This document shows positions 1 to 5,229 of a DNA stretch of 5,930 nt, piece after piece. How positions within the stretch are numbered: the stretch's first letter is position 1; the number at the start of each line of letters is the position of its first letter. Source of the stretch: an uncultured Phycisphaerales bacterium (lineage in GTDB: Bacteria; Planctomycetota; Phycisphaerae; UBA1845; CAIVHJ01); assembly GCA_903905665.1 (NCBI GenBank), contig CAIVHJ010000263.1:1-5930 (forward strand), read 5' to 3'. The translations under genes and the position numbers were made by a program. The notes beneath the pieces are model-generated. The model saw nothing but the letters and a program-made list of their open reading frames with translations. It had not been told where the DNA came from and made no database searches.

Positions 1-322
1 CATCCGACTGGCACAGAATTCGCAGACCGTGCGATTTTGCCCTTTCGAGTTCATCATCGACAAAGGCTTGATCGTGGTGCGAGGCGATGGTGTCGCTTGT
101 CTTTTCGCCGATAAGGCGGACCTGCATCAATTCCCGGCGCGACGCACCCAGCACTTGATCGACCGATCCGAAATGATCCATCAGCAATCGGAATCGGCGT
201 GGCCCCACGCCGTCGATTAAATGAAGCCGCAAACATGCGACGGCCGCATCGCTGGCAACATCCGATCCCTTCATTTCGATTGCTCGCTTTCGCTCCTCTT
301 CGCTCAATCCTGAATCCACCAT
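1..322 (-). CDS. dprA: DNA-processing protein DprA, N-terminal part (3' end beyond window)
   Basis: DprA (Smf) binds single-stranded DNA and loads RecA during natural transformation; many non-competent bacteria also keep it. Only the first 107 codons are present, because the gene runs off the left edge. Residues 31-53 (LRLHLIDGVGPRRFRLLMDHFGS) fit the family's N-terminal helical SAM/HhH-like region, where a GIGP-type loop is followed by a 'RF..LL..FGS' helix. Residues 54-80 continue with 'VLGASRRELMQV.LIGEKTSDTIA', and 89-107 hold the 'D.ELERA..HGLRIL' lead into the Rossmann-fold domain, which lies outside the window. The ATG at 322 is the first possible start, since an in-frame TGA sits directly before it (TGAATG). 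I see no clear Shine-Dalgarno sequence. The gene begins 8 nt after the pgi stop, so translation may be coupled to pgi. The family call is confident; the start is moderately sure (an ATG also occurs at codon 17). Confidence 0.85.
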   Translation of the reverse strand, partial: MVDSGLSEEERKRAIEMKGSDVASDAAVACLRLHLIDGVGPRRFRLLMDHFGSVDQVLGASRRELMQVRLIGEKTSDTIASHHDQAFVDDELERAKSHGLRILCQSD

Positions 323-330
323 TCAACCGC

Positions 331-1710
331 TTACCCGCGCGGCATTTTTTCGTAACCCGGTCGTCCCATCAAGTGGTACGTGATCTTCTTGCCGAGTTCG
401 ACTCCGGGCTGATCGTATGGGTCGATTCCCAGTAATCGGCCCATGAGGGTCGTTGTGGCTTCCATGAGATAGATAAATTGCCCAACGGTGTAGGCGTTGA
501 TTTGCGGGAATCGAATCGTCAGACACGGCCGCTCGCTTTCGAGCAGCGCCATTTCCGTCGCGCGTTTTTCGGCATTTAACAGTTGTCCCAGGGTCGCTCC
601 GCCCAGATAGGCCAGCGCCGGCGCGTCGGAAGACCCATGTGGAATCCGCACATCCCGGTCGAATCGTTCGACTTCCAGAAACGTGATCAATTTATCGTTC
701 GGTCCTTCGCGGTACAGTTGGACCTGCGAATGCTGATCCGTGGTTCCGAGCGCTTTAATCGGCGTCGGACCCGCGAAGACTTCCTTTTTCCCCGTGGCGT
801 CAAAACGTTTGCCGAGACTTTCGGCCCACAATTGCCGATACCAGTCCGCCAGGCCATACAGAGCATTGCTGTACGGCATCATCACTGACATCACTTGCCC
901 CCGTCGATAGTAAAGATAATTGACGATTGCCAGTTGGGCGGCGGGATTTCGTCTCCAATCCGGGTTTCGCACCAGTCGGTCCATGTCGGCAGCGCCTTTG
1001 AGCAGACTCCGGATGTCGATTCCGCACATGGCCGCCGAAAACAACCCCACCGCCGACAACACGCTGAATCGCCCGCCAACTCCGTCGGGAACCGGAAGCG
1101 ACGCGTATCCATTCTTCTCGACGATGCTCCGCAAGGTTCCGCTCTTGGCGTCGGTGGTCGCCACGATTTGCTGGGCAGCCCGTCGGGCACCCAGTTTTCG
1201 GACCAGCCAATTCTGAACAATCAAAAATTGCGATGCCGTCTCGGCTGTCTCCCCCGATTTGCTGATCACATTGAAGATCGTTCGAGGCAATTCGCCGCCG
1301 ACGAATTCCATCATCGCCGCAAAATGCATCGGGTCCACGTTGTCCATCACAAACAAACGAGGACCGCCTCGTTCGGCGCGCGATAGCAAGTTGTATTGCG
1401 GGGAGTTCAAGGCGGTCTGAAGTGCGATGTTCCCCAGTGCCGATCCGCCGATCCCCAGTACGACGAGGTTGTCCGCCTTGCGAGACAGCGACTTTGCAAA
1501 GTCCTCCACGGCCTGACGCATGACAGCATCATGCGGCAAGTTTCGATAGCGATGCAATCCAGTCTTTCTCTCGCGTTCAACTGAAGCAATCAACGACCGA
1601 ACGCGGGAGGTCAGTCCGGAAACATCTTTCGACGTGAGGCGATGACGCCCCAGGCGACGATCCATTACCGAATGCCAATCGACCTTCAAAATCTGTCGGG
1701 TTGCTTTCAT
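331..1710 (-). CDS. pgi: Glucose-6-phosphate isomerase
   Basis: This cytosolic enzyme interconverts glucose-6-phosphate and fructose-6-phosphate in glycolysis and gluconeogenesis, and so feeds fructose-6-P to amino-sugar and mannose pathways. The 459-residue length matches the short bacterial form (about 450 residues) rather than the roughly 550-residue E. coli type. Landmarks in order: VLGIGGSALG (84-93), the phosphate-binding SKSGET loop (150-155), GGRFS with the substrate-contacting Arg (212-216), QLWAESLGKR with the expected catalytic Glu297, GTTDQHSQVQL with His327, and PGVELGKK near the C-terminus with the expected catalytic Lys441. All key residues are intact. The ATG at 1710 follows GAAAGG with a 7-nt spacer. 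It lies 64 nt downstream of the DUF1015 gene and 8 nt upstream of dprA, consistent with one minus-strand operon. Confidence 0.98.
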   Translation of the reverse strand: MKATRQILKVDWHSVMDRRLGRHRLTSKDVSGLTSRVRSLIASVERERKTGLHRYRNLPHDAVMRQAVEDFAKSLSRKADNLVVLGIGGSALGNIALQTALNSPQYNLLSRAERGGPRLFVMDNVDPMHFAAMMEFVGGELPRTIFNVISKSGETAETASQFLIVQNWLVRKLGARRAAQQIVATTDAKSGTLRSIVEKNGYASLPVPDGVGGRFSVLSAVGLFSAAMCGIDIRSLLKGAADMDRLVRNPDWRRNPAAQLAIVNYLYYRRGQVMSVMMPYSNALYGLADWYRQLWAESLGKRFDATGKKEVFAGPTPIKALGTTDQHSQVQLYREGPNDKLITFLEVERFDRDVRIPHGSSDAPALAYLGGATLGQLLNAEKRATEMALLESERPCLTIRFPQINAYTVGQFIYLMEATTTLMGRLLGIDPYDQPGVELGKKITYHLMGRPGYEKMPRG

Positions 1711-1717
1711 AGAAATA

Positions 1718-1723
1718 CCTTTC
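1718..1723 (-). promoter_or_regulatory. Ribosome binding site of pgi
   Basis: GAAAGG on the minus strand, 7 nt before the ATG at 1710. It supports that start. The bases just upstream hold a tandem TTTCGAT repeat (two copies, 1724-1737 on the plus strand), which makes the leader purine-rich. Confidence 0.65.
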
Positions 1724-1744
1724 TTTCGATTTTCGATTCAAGAA

Positions 1745-1759
1745 CGAGGCGATTCCTCG
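1745..1759 (-). other. Small hairpin between the DUF1015 gene and pgi
   Basis: On the minus strand the RNA reads CGAGG-AATCG-CCTCG, a perfect 5-bp stem with a 5-nt loop, followed by TTCTTG. It lies 15 nt after the DUF1015 stop and about 35 nt before the pgi start. The T tract is too weak for a convincing terminator. It could be a leaky terminator, a processing site or chance. Confidence 0.3.
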
Positions 1760-1774
1760 ACTGGTTCCATCGGA

Positions 1775-2998
1775 TTAAAACACGTGCATGACCAGACCGC
1801 TGCGAAGTTTCGGTTCGAACCACGTCGATTTGGGGGGCATGATCTGGCCGGCGTCGGCAATCGCCATCAACTGTTCCACCGACGTCGGATACATCGAAAA
1901 CGCAATCGCCGCCTCGCCCCGGTCCACCTTCTGCTCCAACGCCTGCGTCCCGCGAATTCCGCCGACAAATCCGATTCGCTTGTCGGTTCGCAAATCTTTG
2001 ATTCCCAAAATCGGATCGAGAAAATGCTGCTGCAACAGACTACAATCCAGCGAACCCACCGGATCGTCTTGCGGAATAAACTGCGACTTGATCCGCAGCA
2101 ACTGCCAGGCCCCGTTCAGATACAGACAGAATTGTCTCGGTCCATTTGGAATGGGCGACTGCGTTTTGCCGATCTCAAATTTTTCCGACGCGCGCTGCAA
2201 CACCTGATCCGGTATCAGACGGTTCAAATCGACGGCTAAGCGGTTATAGGCCAGTATTTTCATCTGCGAAGCGGGGTAAATCGCCGCCAAAAAGAAATTG
2301 TATTCTTCCCGGCCGGTATGATTAGGATTTCTTCCACGGCACTCTGTTCGTGCGCGAGACGCACTGGCGCTGCGATGATGACCGTCGGCGATGTACGCCA
2401 CCGGAATCCGTGTGAAGAAATCCACGAACGGCTGAGGGGCCTCGATCCGCCAGATTTCATGCACCACGCCGGTTTCGCTCGTGGATTTCAACGTCGCCGG
2501 TCGTCGGATCACGGCCTCCATGAGCGGTTCCAGTCCCGGCTGATCGCGGTACGTCAGCAGCACCGGCTCGGTTTGCATCTGGGTGGTAACGATGTATCGC
2601 GTTCGGTCATCTTCCTTGTCTTTGCGGGTCAACTCGTGCTTTTTGATGATTCCGTTGTCGTACTCGCCCACACTGCAACACGCCAAAATCCCCGTCTGAA
2701 CGTGGTCGCCCATCGTCATCCGATAGACGTACAGGGCGGGGCCGGATTCATCCACGATCCATTCACGCTTTCGAAATGACGTTAGATTCTCGGCTGCTTT
2801 CGTATAAACTGCCGGTGCATGCTCGTCGGTCCCAGCCGGCAGGTCGATTTCCGCGCGAATCACGTGCAACCACGACAGGGGGTTTCCGTGCGCCAGTTGT
2901 CTCGCTTCGGCAGTATCAATCACGTCATAAGGAACGCACGAAAGCATTTGTGCGTTTTCAGATGTGCTACGCAACGCCGCAAAAGGCCTCACGATCAC
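1775..2998 (-). CDS. DUF1015 family protein (function unknown)
   Basis: A 407-residue cytosolic protein of the DUF1015 family (COG4198 type), whose biochemical role is not established. Family hallmarks: the 'VRPFAALR' start (3-10), VPYDV (22-26), 'ALYVYR' and 'QTGILA' strands (about 88-106), IKKHE followed by TRKDKEDDR (118-132), the IADGHHR motif (203-209), and the C-terminal MPPKSTWFEPKLRSGL (387-402). The protein looks complete and intact. The frame stays open upstream to a GTG at 3070, but I chose the GTG at 2998 because AAAGGAAG lies 7 nt before it and the family sequence begins right there. A second GTG at 2992 is also possible. The gene heads the minus-strand unit with pgi and dprA. 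The DGHHR motif recalls the ParB/sulfiredoxin fold and the ParB-like free serine kinases, which would suggest a nucleotide-dependent phosphotransferase, but that is inference. Confidence 0.93.
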   Translation of the reverse strand: MIVRPFAALRSTSENAQMLSCVPYDVIDTAEARQLAHGNPLSWLHVIRAEIDLPAGTDEHAPAVYTKAAENLTSFRKREWIVDESGPALYVYRMTMGDHVQTGILACCSVGEYDNGIIKKHELTRKDKEDDRTRYIVTTQMQTEPVLLTYRDQPGLEPLMEAVIRRPATLKSTSETGVVHEIWRIEAPQPFVDFFTRIPVAYIADGHHRSASASRARTECRGRNPNHTGREEYNFFLAAIYPASQMKILAYNRLAVDLNRLIPDQVLQRASEKFEIGKTQSPIPNGPRQFCLYLNGAWQLLRIKSQFIPQDDPVGSLDCSLLQQHFLDPILGIKDLRTDKRIGFVGGIRGTQALEQKVDRGEAAIAFSMYPTSVEQLMAIADAGQIMPPKSTWFEPKLRSGLVMHVF

Positions 2999-3003
2999 GG
3001 TTG

Positions 3004-3011
3004 CTTCCTTT
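3004..3011 (-). promoter_or_regulatory. Ribosome binding site deciding the DUF1015 start
   Basis: AAAGGAAG on the minus strand, with 7 nt between its AAGGA core and the GTG at 2998. This is the main reason to prefer 2998 over the longer in-frame GTG at 3070. Confidence 0.65.
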
Positions 3012-3045
3012 CGTGAAATAACATTCCATTCGCCCCCACCGCAAT

Positions 3046-3064
3046 CACAAGCCAGAGGCCTGTG
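3046..3064 (-). other. Hairpin in the 5' leader of the DUF1015 mRNA
   Basis: The minus-strand RNA CACAGGCC-UCU-GGCUUGUG can pair over 8 bp (7 Watson-Crick pairs and one G-U) around a 3-nt loop. On the plus strand the same position would be an A-C mismatch, so the fold favours the DUF1015 transcript. It lies between the predicted transcription start (about 3078) and the ribosome binding site at 3004-3011. No U tract follows, so it is not an intrinsic terminator. No known riboswitch class is recognised. Confidence 0.45.
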
Positions 3065-3084
3065 CCACACTTTTGAAACAGGTT

Positions 3085-3113
3085 CTTATACCGATCGACG
3101 TGATCGCGGTCAA
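3085..3113 (-). promoter_or_regulatory. Sigma70-type promoter for DUF1015-pgi-dprA
   Basis: On the minus strand, TTGACC (3113-3108, 5 of 6 to consensus), a 17-nt spacer and TATAAG (3090-3085, 5 of 6). Predicted transcription start is near 3078, giving a leader of about 80 nt before the GTG at 2998. The spacer contains an inverted repeat, CGATC-GACGT-GATCG (3092-3106). Prediction from sequence only. Confidence 0.6.
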
Positions 3114-3146
3114 AACTCTCCGCCTCGGACCCATCCCCTGTTTTGA
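3110..3146. repeat. Inverted repeat TCAAAAC / GTTTTGA upstream of the DUF1015 promoter
   Basis: Perfect 7-bp arms at 3110-3116 and 3140-3146 with a 23-nt spacer, so the arm centres are 30 bp apart, close to three helical turns. The left arm overlaps the -35 box of the minus-strand promoter. It might be a regulator site; no protein is assigned, and chance is possible. Confidence 0.3.
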
Positions 3147-3187
3147 TCACGGCAGTTCAACGGCCCGAGTGACGCGACTCAGATGTT

Positions 3188-3200
3188 AACCCTTTGGGTT
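3188..3200. promoter_or_regulatory. Palindrome overlapping the -35 box, candidate operator
   Basis: AACCC-TTT-GGGTT, a perfect 5-bp inverted repeat around a 3-nt centre. Its last two bases are the first two of the -35 box of the plus-strand promoter. Ribbon-helix-helix proteins usually bind short palindromes or paired short boxes, and the gene driven by this promoter encodes one, so autoregulation is a reasonable inference. Confidence 0.4.
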
Positions 3201-3227
3201 GCTATACTAAAAACGCCGATCTATAAT
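3199..3227 (+). promoter_or_regulatory. Sigma70-type promoter of the ribbon-helix-helix gene
   Basis: TTGCTA (3199-3204, 4 of 6), a 17-nt spacer and a perfect TATAAT (3222-3227). Predicted start is near 3234, giving a leader of about 41 nt before the ATG at 3276. A second, overlapping candidate is an extended -10, TGCTATACT (3200-3208), which would start transcription about 19 nt further upstream. Confidence 0.65.
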
Positions 3228-3275
3228 GCAATGTAATACAGGGATCGTCACCGTAATCTGTTTGGAATTAACACC

Positions 3276-3596
3276 ATGGCACACAATGACAAACCGGTAG
3301 TGATTACTTTTCGGGCGGACCAGCATTTGGCGGATCTTTTGGCTCAATTGCCGGACAAGTCGGCGTTTATCCGAAAAGCCATCCTCAGTCATTTTTACCA
3401 AGCCTGTCCGATCTGCAAGGGAAGAGGAGTCGTCCCCGATAACCTCGCCAAGTGGGTCACGGAACAGATGACTTCCGCGCATACGGTGGCGTGCGATTGC
3501 TGCGACTATCAATTTCCGGAGTCCACGGTGGCTGCCGCGCCGGACTCAAAACACTTTCTGTGCGATCACTGCCAAACGCATGAACACGATCATTGA
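3276..3596 (+). CDS. Small ribbon-helix-helix protein with cysteine-rich zinc-knuckle C-terminus
   Basis: A 106-residue protein, probably a DNA-binding regulator; I cannot name it more precisely. Residues 7-40 fit a CopG/Arc-type ribbon-helix-helix: a beta strand (VVITFRAD), helix A (QHLADLLAQL), a turn, then helix B (KSAFIRKAILSHF). The rest is rich in metal ligands: CPIC at 44-47 followed by KGRG (like a DnaJ zinc-finger CxxCxGxG unit), CDCC at 73-76, CDHC at 96-99, and a HEHDH tail (102-106). Three CxxC pairs plus histidines suggest structural zinc or metal sensing. The ATG at 3276 is preceded by a weak GGA 9 nt upstream. It is the only plus-strand gene, divergent from the DUF1015 unit and convergent with ruvX (17 nt between stops). 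Its promoter carries a palindrome, which fits autoregulation. NikR is another metal-linked ribbon-helix-helix protein, but it has an ACT domain that is absent here. Confidence 0.85.
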   Translation: MAHNDKPVVITFRADQHLADLLAQLPDKSAFIRKAILSHFYQACPICKGRGVVPDNLAKWVTEQMTSAHTVACDCCDYQFPESTVAAAPDSKHFLCDHCQTHEHDH

Positions 3597-3613
3597 AGTT
3601 TGTCTCGTCTTTT

Positions 3614-4036
3614 TCACTTTTTCGGTTGGTCGAGAAAGGATTGAAGAATGAGCGTGGCTGCGAGTGCGTCACGGCGGGATTTTTGGGCGCGCGGGGTCAA
3701 CGGGCCCCGTTGTCGCAACAAGTCGTCGGCGGCTTCGCTGCTGAAACTTTCGTCGAAATAATGAACCGGCTTGGCGAGGCCCTGAGCGAGCGATTGTCCG
3801 ATCCGACGAATCTGCTGCGCCTGAGGTCCTTCGGTCCCGTCTTTGCAAAGGGGCAACCCGACCACGAGTTCATCCACTTCGTATTCTTGCAGAAACGGTT
3901 GAATCCGACGAATCATGTCTTCCAGAGTCCCATCGTGAGTGAATTGCCTCAGGGGTGCAGCGATTTTTCCGTCGGCATCGCTGATGGCCAAGCCAATCCG
4001 TTTCTTTCCATAGTCGATTGCGAGATAGCGAGGCAT
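3614..4036 (-). CDS. ruvX: RuvX/YqgF family Holliday junction resolvase-like nuclease
   Basis: A cytosolic RNase H-fold protein of the YqgF family, linked to Holliday junction resolution and, in E. coli, to 16S pre-rRNA 5'-end maturation. At 140 residues it has the family's usual length. Motifs: YLAIDYGKKRIGLAISD (4-20) with the acidic Asp8, VVGLPLCKDGTEG (58-70), FDESFSSEAA (94-103), and RRDALAATLIL (121-131) with Asp123. The three expected acidic positions are present, but the usual DER triad reads DES, with Ser97 in place of Arg. The ATG at 4036 is chosen over an upstream in-frame TTG at 4057 because the family begins right before the first strand and GGGA lies 7 nt upstream. It follows manC by 46 nt on the same strand, so it is probably co-transcribed. 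Confidence 0.95.
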   Translation of the reverse strand: MPRYLAIDYGKKRIGLAISDADGKIAAPLRQFTHDGTLEDMIRRIQPFLQEYEVDELVVGLPLCKDGTEGPQAQQIRRIGQSLAQGLAKPVHYFDESFSSEAADDLLRQRGPLTPRAQKSRRDALAATLILQSFLDQPKK

Positions 4037-4082
4037 GCGCAATTCCCAATTTTTCAATGGTCCCCCGCACAGGTTCGACGCA

Positions 4083-5183
4083 TCACTGATATTCCTTCGG
4101 AATCCGGTCGAGCAAATTCTTGATTTTTTGAACCTGATCCTTCGGGCAAATGAGCGTGGCGTCGGCCGTGTGAACGACGACGAGATTTTCCACGCCGATC
4201 GTTGCGATCAAGTGGTTTGGATCGCCGACCAGGATATTATTTTGGGAATCGATCGACACCGTCGGGGCGACGGCGGCGATCTGCCCTGCGGAATCCGACG
4301 ACAAAATCTGTTCCAGCGAGGTCCACGAACCGACGTCCAGCCAGTCGCAATCCAAAGTGCACATCAAAACGCGATCGGATTTTTCCATGACGCCGAAATC
4401 AATCGAGACTCTCGGCAGCGACGAATAAGCCGAGACGGCGGTCGGCGATTGCAACCGACGCAAGAAATCAGCACCCGCCTTTTTTGAATCGTGCGCACCG
4501 GCGGATGAATCCGGCACGATCTGGCGAAGCAGAGAGTAGTTGGCGGGGAGAAGTCGCTCCAATTGCTTCAGAATCGTCTCCACGCGCCAAACAAACATGC
4601 CGCTGTTCCAAAAATACTCCCCGCTTTTCAGATACGCCGTCGCCGTATCCCGATCGGGTTTCTCCCGAAAGGATCGAACCTCATAGGCGCCGGGGCTGAT
4701 CAATTGTCCGCGATGGAGGTAACCGTAACCCGTATGGGGCTGGGTGGGGACGACTCCCAGCGTGACCAATGAATCCGGATGGTTCTCGGCGGTATCATAG
4801 GCGCACCGGATCGATGCCGCGAACCGATCGACGGGTCGAATGATATGATCGGCGGTGAAGACGCCCATGACTCCATTCGGATCGCATTGTTGAAGAATCA
4901 TGGCGGCCAGGCCGATGGCATTGGCGGTGTCGCAAACCGCCGGTTCGCCGATCAGATGCTCACGCGGAATTTCAGGAATCTCGCTGGTGACACCGTCAAT
5001 CTGATCGTCGCGGGTAATCACCCAGATGTTCGAAGGAGGGAGGACTTCCGCCAGTCGTTCGTAACTGATCCGCAAAAGACTTTTGTCGTTGAAAAGGCGC
5101 AGGAAATGTTTGGGCCGGTTGCGTCGGCTCATGGGCCAAAGCCTCGTTCCCGCACCACCCGCCATGATCAACGCAAATCGCAT
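4083..5183 (-). CDS. manC: Mannose-1-phosphate guanylyltransferase
   Basis: Makes GDP-mannose from mannose-1-phosphate and GTP in the cytosol, supplying mannose (and derived sugars) for polysaccharides and glycoconjugates. The 366-residue protein is the single-domain form without the C-terminal phosphomannose isomerase part of bifunctional enzymes. Motifs: the nucleotide-binding MAGGAGTRLWPMSR (7-20) followed by RPKHF (23-27), the FTADHII segment with Asp112 (109-115), GYGYL (152-156), FREKP (172-176, equivalent to FVEKP), WNSGMFVWR (192-200), DFGVMEKS (262-269) and WLDVGSW (281-287). All hallmark segments are intact. The ATG at 5183 has ATAAGG 7 nt upstream. It lies 46 nt after the glycosyltransferase gene and upstream of ruvX, consistent with an operon and with a role in surface glycan synthesis. 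Confidence 0.95.
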   Translation of the reverse strand: MRFALIMAGGAGTRLWPMSRRNRPKHFLRLFNDKSLLRISYERLAEVLPPSNIWVITRDDQIDGVTSEIPEIPREHLIGEPAVCDTANAIGLAAMILQQCDPNGVMGVFTADHIIRPVDRFAASIRCAYDTAENHPDSLVTLGVVPTQPHTGYGYLHRGQLISPGAYEVRSFREKPDRDTATAYLKSGEYFWNSGMFVWRVETILKQLERLLPANYSLLRQIVPDSSAGAHDSKKAGADFLRRLQSPTAVSAYSSLPRVSIDFGVMEKSDRVLMCTLDCDWLDVGSWTSLEQILSSDSAGQIAAVAPTVSIDSQNNILVGDPNHLIATIGVENLVVVHTADATLICPKDQVQKIKNLLDRIPKEYQ

Positions 5184-5190
5184 CAGATGA

Positions 5191-5196
5191 CCTTAT
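5191..5196 (-). promoter_or_regulatory. Ribosome binding site of manC
   Basis: ATAAGG on the minus strand with a 7-nt spacer to the ATG at 5183; it supports that start. Confidence 0.55.
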
Positions 5197-5229
5197 CAAA
5201 ATCGACGCGGTTTCCACCGACGTCTCTTT

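Noticed and set aside
54..326. A 90-residue minus-strand frame at the left edge
   Set aside because: It is out of frame with dprA, whose N-terminal motif is clear in the neighbouring frame; the Arg-rich translation is typical of a shadow.
895..1386. Plus-strand open frame of 163 residues inside pgi
   Set aside because: Antisense shadow of a highly conserved enzyme; the translation is low-complexity and matches no family.
2999..3070. N-terminal extension of the DUF1015 protein to a GTG at 3070
   Set aside because: The extra 24 residues do not resemble the family, contain the leader hairpin, and a good ribosome binding site sits before the GTG at 2998.
3597..3640. Possible bidirectional terminator between the convergent genes
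   Set aside because: There are two T-runs, but I find no stem of useful length next to them; only 17 nt separate the stop codons.
3593..4123. A 176-residue plus-strand frame beginning at a TTG that overlaps the stop of the ribbon-helix-helix gene
   Set aside because: It is fully antisense to ruvX, whose motifs are unmistakable; the overlap with the upstream stop is coincidental.
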